Shown piece after piece: positions 43,440-51,840 of a stretch of 64,000 nt of DNA. Position numbers and translations under genes: made by a program. The notes beneath the pieces were generated by a model that saw only the letters and a program-made list of their open reading frames with translations, was not told where the DNA came from and made no database searches. Positions within the stretch are counted from its first letter, which is position 1, and every line of letters starts with the position of its first letter. This stretch comes from Actinomyces sp. Marseille-P3109. GTDB lineage: Bacteria; Actinomycetota; Actinomycetes; Actinomycetales; Actinomycetaceae. The DNA is taken from contig NZ_OOHN01000008.1 of the NCBI RefSeq assembly GCF_900323545.1, positions 2,180,609 through 2,244,608 of the forward strand, written 5' to 3'.

Positions 43440-43955
43440 GTGAATCTTCCCGACGTCCTGGCCCTGGCACGATCCCTCATGGAGGAGGCCGACGTCGGCG
43501 ACTGGGAGCTGGCCTTCGACCGGGCGCGTCGTCGAGCCGGCCAGACGGACCATGCGCGACGCCGGCTCACACTCAGCCGTCACCTCATGAGCCTGTACGA
43601 CGAGGAGCAGGTGCGCGAGACGATCCTGCACGAGATCGCCCACGCCCGCGTGGGCGCCCACCACGGACACGATGCAGTCTGGGCCGCGGAGGCGATCCGC
43701 CTGGGCGCCACCGGGCGACGGCTCGTGGACACCCGGGCGCCGCGCCTCCGGGGCCGCTGGGTGGGTCGGTGCCCAGCGGGCCATGAGGTCGATCGGATGC
43801 GCCGCCCGGCATCACCCGTCTCCTGCTCGCGCTGCGCGCCCCGGTTCAGCCTGGAGCACCTGTTGTCCTGGAGGCTCGACGACGTGCCCGTACCCCATGA
43901 GGAGATCAGCGAGCGCTACAGCCGCCTGCTGAGACTGGCTCGGCACCAGCCGTGA
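43440..43955 (+). CDS. SprT-like zinc metalloprotease domain protein
   Basis: Small SprT-like (WSS1/Spartan-type gluzincin) protein, cytoplasmic. Seen in 171 residues: HEIAH at 64-68 with a third His candidate in GAHHGHDAVW (about 73-78), preceded by RRLTLSRHLMSLYDEEQVRETILH, the family layout; and a C-terminal zinc ribbon with CPAGH at 111-115 and CSRC at 129-132. SprT-family proteases cleave DNA-protein crosslinks in eukaryotes; the bacterial role is unclear. The GTG start is supported by the upstream -10 box. Confidence 0.88.
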   Translation: MNLPDVLALARSLMEEADVGDWELAFDRARRRAGQTDHARRRLTLSRHLMSLYDEEQVRETILHEIAHARVGAHHGHDAVWAAEAIRLGATGRRLVDTRAPRLRGRWVGRCPAGHEVDRMRRPASPVSCSRCAPRFSLEHLLSWRLDDVPVPHEEISERYSRLLRLARHQP

Positions 43956-44036
43956 GGAGAGGTCGCAACGACGTTCCGGGGCAGTAGGGTTTTGGCCACC
44001 GGCACCATCACTCCACGACAAGAGGAGAAGCACCCC

Positions 44037-44366
44037 ATGATCGTCACCACCACTCCCACCGTTGAGGGCTACCCCGTCACGCAGTACCTGCGAGTCGTCT
44101 GCGGGGAGACCATCGCGGGCGTCAACTTCCTCAAGGACGTGGCCGCGGGGTTCCGCAACTTCGTGGGCGGCCGCTCCCAGACCTATGAGACCGAGCTCAT
44201 CCAGGCCCGGGAGACGGCCCTGGCGGAGATGGTTCAGCGCGCTCAGGAGCTCGGCGCCGAGGGCGTCGTCGGCGTCGACATCGACTACGAGACGCTGGGC
44301 TCCGACAACGGCATGCTCATGGTGACGGCATCAGGCACGGCCGTCCGCTTCTCCCCCGTCGACTGA
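44037..44366 (+). CDS. UPF0145 (YbjQ-like) protein
   Basis: 109-residue UPF0145/YbjQ family member, thought to form pentameric beta-rich assemblies, function undefined. Seen: [26 protein letters not shown] (family opening), [36 protein letters not shown] and DIDYETLG, all characteristic. AGAGGAGAAG precedes the ATG. Confidence 0.9.
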   Translation: MIVTTTPTVEGYPVTQYLRVVCGETIAGVNFLKDVAAGFRNFVGGRSQTYETELIQARETALAEMVQRAQELGAEGVVGVDIDYETLGSDNGMLMVTASGTAVRFSPVD

Positions 44367-44432
44367 GCCCGTTTCTCATACAGCTAGGCAACAGTCCTCA
44401 CAATGGGTGCCCTGCCCGACGAAACAGGCCGA

Positions 44433-45524
44433 TCATCCGAGCGTTGACTCCCGAACCACCAGCGTCGGAATAAAGGTCTCACTACGCACCCGTCCGTCCT
44501 CGGCGAGAAGCAGTTCAGCGGCCGCGACACCCATTTCACGCATTGGCTGATGCACGCTGGTCAGCGGCGTAATAAGCTCGGCTGCGAAGGAGATGTCGTC
44601 GTAACCGACAATGGCCACGTCGCCAGGAATCGACAGACCGCGACGACGTATCTCCCGCATGGCACCGATCGCCATCTGGTCATTGGCGCAGAAAATCGCC
44701 GACGGCGGGAGCGGACCATCCAGGAGCCGGGCCGCTCCCGCCGCCCCGGAGGCTGCGTTGAAGCTCCTCGAGTCGACCTCAGACTCGACCTCCTGAAGAG
44801 CCCTTGCAGGGTCGAGCCCTCTCGCAGTGAGCTCCTTGAGGACGCCGTCGTGCCGATCCTTCGCCTGTCGTATAGCGAGGGGACCGTTGACGAAGCCAAT
44901 CCTGCGGTGACCGATCTCCAGCAAGTGAGAAATAGCAGCCCGAGCTCCTGCGACATCGTCTCCGACGACGGTGGACATCTCAGGAATGGGCGGATGGTCC
45001 AGGAGAACTACCCGAATACCGCGCTCCACGATCATTCCGAGCCGGTCCAGCGTCGTAGCCGAGGGCATGATGATGACGCCTCGCACTCCCATGCCGGCCA
45101 GGAGAGAGAGGATCTCCTGCTCGCGGACAGAGTCGGCATCCGAGGAGCACAGCATCGGTACGCACCCCGACTCGCGCAGCCGATCCTCTATTCCACGGGC
45201 AGCCTCGGTGAAAAAAGGGTTGGACACGTCGTGGACGACAACTCCCACAACGCTCGATCCCCGATCGCGCAGACGGCGTGCGGTCTCCGAACGCACGAAC
45301 CCCAGAGACGCGATGGCCCCCTCCACGCGCTTGCGAGTCGTCTCAGAGACACGCTCAGGATGATTGAGCACGTGGGAGACGGTGCCCACGGACACGCCTG
45401 CATGGGCAGCGACGTCTCGCACGGAAGGACGCACTGACGCACCTGTATCCACGGCACCCTCCAGGTTGAGCGGAAGCGCGAGCGCAGCCGCTCCCCTCTC
45501 GACGGCGACGGCACCCTGAGTCAT
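44433..45524 (-). CDS. LacI-family repressor of the rhamnose operon
   Basis: 363-residue LacI/GalR repressor, probably sensing L-rhamnose or a catabolite. Seen: N-terminal HTH (about 35-60) RDVAAHAGVSVGTVSHVLNHP with hinge helix region SETTRKRVEGAI, then a periplasmic-binding-like ligand domain (VGVVVHDVSNPFFTEAARGIE, GVIIMPSATT, AIFCANDQMAIGAMREI, IPGDVAIVGYDDI). The first ~30 residues before the HTH are an extension; the ATG at 45524 is the best in-frame start. Divergent from rhaM, with the TGAAACGATTCA operator between them. Regulator identity is from position; the ligand is inferred. Confidence 0.92.
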   Translation of the reverse strand: MTQGAVAVERGAAALALPLNLEGAVDTGASVRPSVRDVAAHAGVSVGTVSHVLNHPERVSETTRKRVEGAIASLGFVRSETARRLRDRGSSVVGVVVHDVSNPFFTEAARGIEDRLRESGCVPMLCSSDADSVREQEILSLLAGMGVRGVIIMPSATTLDRLGMIVERGIRVVLLDHPPIPEMSTVVGDDVAGARAAISHLLEIGHRRIGFVNGPLAIRQAKDRHDGVLKELTARGLDPARALQEVESEVDSRSFNAASGAAGAARLLDGPLPPSAIFCANDQMAIGAMREIRRRGLSIPGDVAIVGYDDISFAAELITPLTSVHQPMREMGVAAAELLLAEDGRVRSETFIPTLVVRESTLG

Positions 45525-45645
45525 ATTGCATCGGCCCCTGCCACCCGGCACAACGGGAACCCGCGACATCATCCCATGAGAATCGGCGTGGATCGTGGAG
45601 CACCGAGGCACGAGAGATCAGCACGTCTACTCACTCCAGCAGAGG

Positions 45646-45674
45646 TTGCCGCCTCAAGTAAGCGATGCTACATT
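45646..45674 (+). promoter_or_regulatory. rha operon promoter
   Basis: -35 TTGCCG (45646-45651), 17-base spacer, -10 TACATT (45669-45674). The expected start site, around 45681, falls inside the LacI-type operator at 45678-45689, the arrangement of a classically repressed promoter. Confidence 0.7.
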
Positions 45675-45677
45675 GAT

Positions 45678-45689
45678 TGAAACGATTCA
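45678..45689 (+). promoter_or_regulatory. LacI-type operator, rha operon
   Basis: TGAAACGATTCA, a 12-base palindrome with 10 of 12 symmetric positions and a central CG, matching the LacI/GalR consensus form. It overlaps the predicted start site and sits between the repressor and rhaM genes. Confidence 0.75.
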
Positions 45690-45755
45690 TTTCAGTTGGG
45701 CCCCATCAGCTCCCCCACCCCCGCTCACGGCCCCTCGCACGGACAAGGACGTTCG

Positions 45756-46142
45756 ATGACCACCTCACCCTCCACATCAGCCAACCAGGATCGGCTCACG
45801 ACGCTTCTTACTCACACGGCACAGCGTTCGCGGCAGCGCTGCTGCTTCCTCCTCCGGGTACGTCCCGAACGTCTGACCGAGTACATCGAGGTTCACCAGC
45901 ACGTCTGGCAGGACATGCGCGACGCTCTGAGCAACGCCGGGTGGCGCCGGTACTCCCTCTTCCTGCGACCCGAGGACGGTCTCGTCGTCGGCTACTTCGA
46001 GTCCGATGACACCGCCGCCGCAATGAGGGCGATGGAAGACAGCGACGTCAATACGCGCTGGCAGGCGGAGATGGCCCAGTACTTCGTCCAGCCCAACGGC
46101 GGTACGCCCGAGATCCTCGCCCAGTACTTCCACCTCGCGTGA
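45756..46142 (+). CDS. rhaM: L-rhamnose mutarotase
   Basis: Interconverts alpha- and beta-L-rhamnose, feeding the isomerase. Seen in 128 residues: the family block CFLLRVRPERLTEYIEVHQHVWQDM (with catalytic His region), NAGWRRYSLFLRPEDG and GYFESDD. First gene of the operon, directly behind the operator. The start at 45756 is preceded by AAGGAC; an ATG 60 bases earlier in frame adds unlikely Ser/His-rich residues. A 42-base gap leads to the permease gene. Confidence 0.93.
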   Translation: MTTSPSTSANQDRLTTLLTHTAQRSRQRCCFLLRVRPERLTEYIEVHQHVWQDMRDALSNAGWRRYSLFLRPEDGLVVGYFESDDTAAAMRAMEDSDVNTRWQAEMAQYFVQPNGGTPEILAQYFHLA

Positions 46143-46184
46143 GGCCCTGTTCCGTCCACCTACAGATCTCTCAAGGAGGAGAGA

Positions 46185-47468
46185 ATGGCTCGCACCCCTC
46201 TGACCGGCTGGAAGGCGACTGCCGCCGTCTCCATGTCGAACTACATCGACTCCGGTTCCATCATCGCTATCGCGACATCGCTCGGCTTCTGGGGCAAGGC
46301 GTACTTCCCTGACGACGACGGCACCATTGCCGGCCTTCTGGCCGCGTTCAGCGCCAACGCCTTCGGAGCCGCCATCGGCGCCCTCATCGGCGGGCCGCTG
46401 TGCGACAAGTACGGCCGTAAGTTCATCTACACCTACGACCTGCTTCTCTACGCCCTCGGTGGCCTCGTCGTCGTCTTCACGTCCAACCTGGCCATGCTCT
46501 TCGCCGGTTTCATCATCATCGGCCTGGCAGTGGGAGCCTCCGTTCCCGCGGGCTGGACCTACATCGCGGAGTTCGCTCCCACCGAGCAGCGCGGCAGGCA
46601 CATCGGCGCCACCCAGCTCGCCTGGTCCTTCGGCCCGTTCATCGGTTTCGGACTGGCGGCGGCACTGACTCCGTTGGGCCTGCTCGGCAGCCGTATCATC
46701 TTCGCCCACCTCGTCGCTATCGCCCTGGCCACCTGGTACATCCGGCGCAGCCTTGAGGAGTCCGAGACCTGGGAGACCGCCAAGGGCGGAGCGGACGCCA
46801 AGCCTCCTTCGATGTGGGCGTCCTTCCGCAAGCTGTTCAACCGCCGCGTCAACATCACCGCCCTGGTGTTCCTCGCAGTCATCTACACGTGCTGGAACCA
46901 GGCGGCCTCACAGAACGGGATCTTCCTGCCCACGATCCTCAGCTCCATGGGCTACGAGACTCTGCAGACCGACCTGTTCTCCATGCTTTCCTGGGGCTTC
47001 GTCATTATCTCGACGTTCATCTTCATGGGTCTGGTCGACCGGGTGCCCTACCGCTGGCACTACCTGGTGGGTGGGGTGCTCGCCATCGTGTCCTGGATCG
47101 TCCTTGTGTTCGGCCCGTCCGACGCTGCCTGGACCGCTTTCGGCTACACGGTCATCTGGGGCCTCTCCGCGGGTCCGTCAGCGCAGGCTTTCTACTCCGT
47201 GTGGTCTCCTGAGCTGTTCGCGACCCCGTACCGCTCGGCGGCCCAGGGCATCGTCTTCTTCGTGGTGCGTCTCGCCTCCGGCCTCATCTCCTTGATCTTC
47301 CCTGTCATCCTCGCCCGCCCGGGCGGACTCCTGATCGACGGCGTCATCCTCATCGGGTTCCTGGTGGTGGCCACCGCCGTCGGAACGATCGGCGCACCCA
47401 GGACCCAGGGAAAGAGCCTGGAGGAGATCGAGATGGAACGTTACGGGGAACGCGTGATCAACGCGTGA
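46185..47468 (+). CDS. MFS sugar permease, probable L-rhamnose importer
   Basis: 427-residue MFS protein of the sugar-porter style. Seen: SNYIDSGSIIAIATSLGFW (first helix), GGPLCDKYGRK (motif A, about residues 67-77), a second helix bundle after the loop around 200, and GKSLEEIEMERYGE near the C-terminus, an element typical of sugar porters. GGAGGAGAG precedes the ATG. Its place between the mutarotase and isomerase genes indicates rhamnose uptake; the substrate is inferred from context. E. coli uses the unrelated RhaT. Confidence 0.88.
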   Translation: MARTPLTGWKATAAVSMSNYIDSGSIIAIATSLGFWGKAYFPDDDGTIAGLLAAFSANAFGAAIGALIGGPLCDKYGRKFIYTYDLLLYALGGLVVVFTSNLAMLFAGFIIIGLAVGASVPAGWTYIAEFAPTEQRGRHIGATQLAWSFGPFIGFGLAAALTPLGLLGSRIIFAHLVAIALATWYIRRSLEESETWETAKGGADAKPPSMWASFRKLFNRRVNITALVFLAVIYTCWNQAASQNGIFLPTILSSMGYETLQTDLFSMLSWGFVIISTFIFMGLVDRVPYRWHYLVGGVLAIVSWIVLVFGPSDAAWTAFGYTVIWGLSAGPSAQAFYSVWSPELFATPYRSAAQGIVFFVVRLASGLISLIFPVILARPGGLLIDGVILIGFLVVATAVGTIGAPRTQGKSLEEIEMERYGERVINA

Positions 47469-47615
47469 TCGCCGGCCGGTCGAGACCGCCCCTCCTGAGA
47501 GCCAGCCCTCGACCGGCCCCGCCCCATGTCCGCGACGAGCCCACCTTCATCACCCCCGATACCTCGATCCGATCCACTGACAACCCATCGCAGAGCGCAG
47601 AAACGGAGAACCGCT

Positions 47616-48800
47616 ATGACCAGCCCACGCCTGTCCGACCTGCCCCCGGAGGCACTCAGCCTGCTAAAGACCCAGACCATCGAGCTGCCCAGCTGGGCCT
47701 TCGGTAACTCAGGCACTCGGTTCCGCGTCTTCACCACCGCGGGCGTCCCTCGCGACCCGTATGAGAAGATCGACGACGTCGCCCAGGTCAATGCCTTCAC
47801 CGGCATCACCCCCCGAGTGTCCCTTCACATCCCATGGGACAAGACCGACGACTACGACTCCCTTCGCCGACACGCCGAGGACCGAGGCATCCGGATCGGG
47901 ACGATCAACTCCAACGTGTTCCAGGACGAGGACTACAAGCTCGGCAGCCTGACCAATCCTGATGAGCGGATTCGCACCAAGGCGATCGCTCATCACCTGG
48001 AGTGCATTGACATCATGCGAGCCACTGGCTCTCCGGCACTGAAGATCTGGTTGGCCGACGGGACGAACTACCCCGGTCAGGACTCCATCCGCGAGCGCCA
48101 GGACCGACTTGCCGACTCCCTGTCCCAGATCTACTCGGCACTCGATGATGACCAGCACCTTGTTCTGGAGTACAAGTTCTTCGAGCCGGCCTTCTACCAC
48201 ACCGACGTGCCGGACTGGGGGACCAGCCTCATCCACTGCCTTGCTCTCGGTGAGCGCGCCAAGGTGGTGCTGGACACCGGGCACCACGCTCCGGGAACAA
48301 ACATCGAGTTCATCGTCGCCCAGTTGGTCCGTCTGGGACGTCTGGGAGCCTTCGACTTCAACTCACGCTTCTACGCCGACGACGACCTCATTGTTGGTGC
48401 CGCTGATCCCTACCAGCTCTTCCGCATCATGAACGAGATTGTCGCCGCCGGGGCGCTGGCGCCTGATTCCGGTGTCAACTTCATGCTCGACCAGTGCCAC
48501 AACCTGGAGGAGAAGATTCCTGGCGAGATCCGTTCAGCGACCAACGTCCAGGAGGCCACTGCCAAAGCGCTACTGGTTGACCGGGAGGCCCTGAAGACGG
48601 CCCAGATCGCCGGCGACGTCCTAGGAGCCAACGACATCTTCGTCGACGCCTTCAACACCGACGTGCGCCCGATGCTCGCCGAGCTGCGAGAGTCCCAGGA
48701 ACTGGCCCCCGATCCGATGCGAGCCTTCCTCGATTCCGGCTACCTCGAACGTATCCGCTCGGAGCGCATCGGAGGCAACGCCGCGGGTTGGGGAGCCTGA
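47616..48800 (+). CDS. rhaI: L-rhamnose isomerase (Streptomyces/RhaI type)
   Basis: Converts L-rhamnose to L-rhamnulose using divalent metal; a TIM barrel of the RhaI subtype rather than E. coli RhaA. Seen in 394 residues: FGNSGTRFRVFTTAGVPRDPYEKIDD near the N-terminus, VSLHIPWDKTDDYDSL, GTINSNVFQDEDYKLGSLTNPD, LKIWLADGTNYPGQDS, LEYKFFEPAFYHTDVPDWGTS (metal ligands Glu and His/Asp), VLDTGHHAPGTNIEFIVA, and FDFNSRFYADDDLIVG. All metal-site residues appear. CGGAGA precedes the ATG. Middle gene of the operon. Confidence 0.95.
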   Translation: MTSPRLSDLPPEALSLLKTQTIELPSWAFGNSGTRFRVFTTAGVPRDPYEKIDDVAQVNAFTGITPRVSLHIPWDKTDDYDSLRRHAEDRGIRIGTINSNVFQDEDYKLGSLTNPDERIRTKAIAHHLECIDIMRATGSPALKIWLADGTNYPGQDSIRERQDRLADSLSQIYSALDDDQHLVLEYKFFEPAFYHTDVPDWGTSLIHCLALGERAKVVLDTGHHAPGTNIEFIVAQLVRLGRLGAFDFNSRFYADDDLIVGAADPYQLFRIMNEIVAAGALAPDSGVNFMLDQCHNLEEKIPGEIRSATNVQEATAKALLVDREALKTAQIAGDVLGANDIFVDAFNTDVRPMLAELRESQELAPDPMRAFLDSGYLERIRSERIGGNAAGWGA

Positions 48801-48907
48801 GTCCTCAACGGGACTGGAGCGGGACAGGTGAGGACCCCTGCCCCACCAATCGGCTCCAGGTCCCTCCCCAGGTCCATTCCTGACACCATCATCTGAAAGG
48901 TTCTCTC

Positions 48908-50434
48908 ATGTCCGCCCCCACTCCTGTCCACATCGGCGCGGTGGACCTCGGCGCCTCTTCCGGACGCGTCATGGTCGGCACCATTGCCAATGGACGCGTC
49001 TCCCTCACGGAGATCCGCCGTTTCTCAAACAGCGTTGTACCTGTACCTACCAGTGACGGGGAACGTCTGTTCTGGGACGTGCTCCACCTGTGGAGTGAGG
49101 TGCGCCAGGGACTGCTCACCGCTGTTCGCAATGTCGGTCCTCTTTCCGCGATCGGCATCGACACCTGGGCGGTGGACTATGGGCTGGTCAATGCCTCCGG
49201 CGCCTTATCCACCCAGGTCCACGCCTACCGTTCGGCACGCACCCGGGGAATTCCCGAACAGATCTTCGCCAAGATCCCCGCGCAGGAGGTCTACACAATC
49301 AACGGGTTGCAGGTGCAGGACTTCAACACGTTGTTCCAGCTCATGGCCCAGGAACGGGACGACGGCTTACCCCGAGAGTCTGACGGCGCCGGTGCCCGCA
49401 CCCTGCTGCTCCTGCCCGATCTTCTCGCCTGCTTCCTCACCGGCAAGCGGGTCGCCGAGGTGACCAACGCATCAACCACCGGACTGGTTGATGCGCGCGG
49501 TAGAACCTGGTCCCGTCCCCTGCTGGAGCGCCTGCGCACGGAGGTTGGTCTCGACCTGAACGGTCTCCTGCCTGACATCATCGAGCCGGGAACCGTCATC
49601 GGAACAGTACGACCCGAGGCGGCGGACATCGTCGGTCCGGATGGGAAACCCACTCCCGTGATTGCCGTCGGCAGCCATGACACAGCCTCCGCCGTCGTCT
49701 CCGTACCGGCCACGGACCCCAACTTCGCCTATGTCTCCTGTGGAACCTGGTCGCTGGTCGGTCTGGAGCTGGACGAGCCAGTGCTCACTGAAGCCTCTCG
49801 GGCCGCCAACTTCTCCAATGAACTCGGCGTGGACCACACCGTTCGCTATCTCAAGAACGTCATGGGGCTCTGGGTCCTCAACGAGGCCGTCCGCGCCTGG
49901 CACGACCAGGGTCTGGAGATCGCCCTGCCTGAGGCCGACGCCGCCGCGGCGGCGGCCGAGCCGCTACGAACCGTCATCGACATCAACGACGCCACCTTCT
50001 ACAGCCCCGGTGACATGGCGGCGCGCATCGATGAGGCCGCGTACGCCACCGGACAGCCACGTCCTCGAGATATCGGGGAGTACGTCCGCTGCATCAACGA
50101 CTCTCTCGCCCTGGCCTACCGCCGCGCGGTGCGCCAGGCGGTGGAGCTCTCGGGGCGAGAGGTGAAGGTACTGCACATCGTCGGCGGTGGCATCCGCAAC
50201 CGGCTCTTGTGTCAGCTTGCCGCAGACGCAACCGGGCTGCCCGTGCTGGCCGGTCCTGCGGAGGGCACGGCGCTGGGAAACGTCGTCGTCGCCGCTCGAG
50301 GAGCCGGTGTGATCGAGGGGGACCTCGGCGACCTACGGCACCTAATCCGTACCTCAAGTCGGCTGACGCGGCACGCGCCCGACCTCGGCGCCTCCTCCGA
50401 CTGGGACGCCATAGAACGCCGCCTCTTCGGCTGA
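48908..50434 (+). CDS. rhaB: Rhamnulokinase
   Basis: FGGY-family kinase phosphorylating L-rhamnulose to rhamnulose-1-phosphate. Seen in 508 residues: N-terminal VDLGASSGRVMVG (phosphate-1 loop), IGIDTWAVDYGLV (sugar-contact Asp), GSHDTASAV (phosphate-2), SCGTWSLVGLE, and VLHIVGGGIRNRLLCQLAADATGLPV (adenosine motif). Length matches RhaB. GAAAGGTT lies just upstream of the ATG. Followed 59 bases later by rhaD. Confidence 0.95.
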   Translation: MSAPTPVHIGAVDLGASSGRVMVGTIANGRVSLTEIRRFSNSVVPVPTSDGERLFWDVLHLWSEVRQGLLTAVRNVGPLSAIGIDTWAVDYGLVNASGALSTQVHAYRSARTRGIPEQIFAKIPAQEVYTINGLQVQDFNTLFQLMAQERDDGLPRESDGAGARTLLLLPDLLACFLTGKRVAEVTNASTTGLVDARGRTWSRPLLERLRTEVGLDLNGLLPDIIEPGTVIGTVRPEAADIVGPDGKPTPVIAVGSHDTASAVVSVPATDPNFAYVSCGTWSLVGLELDEPVLTEASRAANFSNELGVDHTVRYLKNVMGLWVLNEAVRAWHDQGLEIALPEADAAAAAAEPLRTVIDINDATFYSPGDMAARIDEAAYATGQPRPRDIGEYVRCINDSLALAYRRAVRQAVELSGREVKVLHIVGGGIRNRLLCQLAADATGLPVLAGPAEGTALGNVVVAARGAGVIEGDLGDLRHLIRTSSRLTRHAPDLGASSDWDAIERRLFG

Positions 50435-50493
50435 TCCATCCGCCCGGCCGGCGGCCTCTGAACGCGAAACACACAACCGGAGACAACAGAACC

Positions 50494-51333
50494 ATGACCG
50501 AGCAGAAGACCACTCACTCGACTCTGAACGAGATCCTCACGCAAATGGGAGCCGCCGGACTCCGACTGGACCATATGAACGCCGTTGAGGCAGGCGCCGG
50601 CAACATCTCAGTGTCGGTCGCCGCCGACGCCGACGAGCTGGGTCTGGCCGAGCACCTGCCACAAGCACATCCCGGCACGAAGCTGCCACTGCCGGCTCCG
50701 GCACTTGCCGGCCGAACAGTCCTCGTCACCGGTTCAGGATGTCGCCTACGCGATATTGCCGACTCACCCGAGGCGAACGTATCCGCCTTCACCATCGACG
50801 ACGACGGAACCACCGGCACCTGGTACACCCACCCGAAGCGGGAGTACCTGAGGCCGACGAGCGAGTTCAACTCCCATCTGGCCGTCCACAACGATCAGGT
50901 TGAGCGACGTGCCGTGGACTTCCAATCCGTCATCCACGCCCAACCCCCTTACCTGGTCCAGCTGTCCCACATGAGAGATATCCGTAGCACCAAAGAGTTC
51001 AACCGCCGCATCCTGCGGTGGGAGCCGGAGACGATCGTTCAGCTGCCGGCTGGCATTGAGGTGCTCGACTTCATGGTCCCCGGCTCACAGACGCTGATGG
51101 AAAGCAGTGTGGAGGCCTTACGCGTCCACGTCATGGTCATGTGGTCCAAGCACGGGATCATGGTGCGCTCCGATACTGACCCCCTGGCCGCCGTCGACAA
51201 GGTGGAGTATGCCGAGACCGGCGCCATGTACGAGGTCCGCAACCTCATGACGGGAGGTCTCGGCGAGGGGGTCACTACTGATGAGCTTCGTGCGGTTGCC
51301 AGCGCATTCGACGTTCCGACCGACCTTCTCTGA
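50494..51333 (+). CDS. rhaD: Rhamnulose-1-phosphate aldolase
   Basis: Class II aldolase splitting rhamnulose-1-phosphate to dihydroxyacetone phosphate and L-lactaldehyde. Seen in 279 residues: GAGNISVS (phosphate-binding Asn, about 34-41), LRPTSEFNSHLA (the Glu position equivalent to E. coli Glu117), VIHAQPPYL, FMVPGSQTLME, and MWSKHGIMVRS (third metal His). The metal pair that is H-x-H in E. coli RhaD reads H-A-Q here, replacing one His by Gln. Last gene of the operon; no terminator recognised downstream. The short GGAGAC upstream is a fair ribosome-binding site. Confidence 0.92.
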   Translation: MTEQKTTHSTLNEILTQMGAAGLRLDHMNAVEAGAGNISVSVAADADELGLAEHLPQAHPGTKLPLPAPALAGRTVLVTGSGCRLRDIADSPEANVSAFTIDDDGTTGTWYTHPKREYLRPTSEFNSHLAVHNDQVERRAVDFQSVIHAQPPYLVQLSHMRDIRSTKEFNRRILRWEPETIVQLPAGIEVLDFMVPGSQTLMESSVEALRVHVMVMWSKHGIMVRSDTDPLAAVDKVEYAETGAMYEVRNLMTGGLGEGVTTDELRAVASAFDVPTDLL

Positions 51334-51483
51334 CGTCACCACGTCGATCCCACCCAGGGTGGCCTCTCGTGATTTCTGAGCGATGATGAGCGCCTCCCCT
51401 GCCGGAGAAAACTCTCGGCTCAGCGAATCGACCTCGCCGAGTATTTCCCAGATTTTTCCCAGGGCTCTGTCCATTCTCCTCAC
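51118..51483 (-). pseudogene. Possible truncated gene start running antisense into rhaD
   Basis: A GTG/ATG-started frame outside rhaD encodes about 50 residues, MRRMDRALGKIWEILGEVDSL onward, with helical, gene-like composition, then continues antisense through the rhaD 3' end where composition turns unnatural. GAGGAG lies at the start. It could be the 5' fragment of a resident gene cut by insertion of the rhamnose operon, or a chance frame. No family recognised. Confidence 0.25.
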
Positions 51484-51504
51484 AGGGTGATGGCGTTACA
51501 TAGT

Positions 51505-51717
51505 GGTCACCGCCGGACAGGAACGGTCTCGAGGGTTGGGGAGCCCAGTGACGGATCGCATTTCTGAGACGGCGTCAGGTCATAGGGAGCCTGGCGTCAT
51601 CGTTCCAGCGAAGGAGGAACCGCCTCCTCGGGTGCATGGGACCCCGGGTTGCAGGTGGGACCTCGCGAGGCTTGGGCCCGCGGTCCGGGAAATCGGACCG
51701 CGGGCCGAGTCATTTTT
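51505..51717 (+). ncRNA. Candidate structured RNA or leader ending in a terminator
   Basis: Successive stems on the plus strand: GTCAC 51506-51510 with GTGAC 51548-51552; GACG..CAGG 51568-51579 with CCTG..CGTC 51590-51598; AGGAGG 51612-51617 with CCTCCT 51623-51628; then the terminator hairpin 51675-51706 and a T-run. This resembles a riboswitch-like leader or a small RNA, but the motif matches no class I know. Structure rests on visible complementarity only. Confidence 0.4.
51675..51717 (+). terminator. Intrinsic terminator inside the DUF2218 leader
   Basis: A perfect 13-bp stem GGCCCGCGGTCCG/CGGACCGCGGGCC (51675-51706) with loop GGAAAT, then TTTTT at 51713-51717. It is the clearest classic terminator in the window and lies 124 bases before the next start codon, not after a gene. 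Confidence 0.85.
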
Positions 51718-51840
51718 CGGCGGTTTTTCAACACCCTCACCTCGCACCATGCCCTCACAGAGCGCTCTCCCCTCCCACCGGCTCACGATGTCAGAGAGTT
51801 CATGGATGTTTTTGATGAGGAGGCGCGTCAGGATAGGAGC

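Larger units (their letters stand above)
51334..51840. other. Gene-free region with structured RNA candidate
   Basis: 507 bases between rhaD and the DUF2218 gene. The left 150 bases may hold the truncated frame described separately. The middle, about 51505-51717, is densely self-complementary and ends in an intrinsic terminator. The remaining 120 bases lead to the ribosome-binding site of the DUF2218 gene. Confidence 0.6.

Noticed and set aside
44550..45437. 295-residue plus-strand frame opposite the LacI gene.
   Set aside because: Antisense shadow of a clear LacI-family gene; no start signals and no family resemblance.
51486..51497. GGTGATGGCGTT resembles the start of the fluoride riboswitch consensus.
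   Set aside because: The partner segments needed for its pseudoknot are not found, and no fluoride exporter gene follows.
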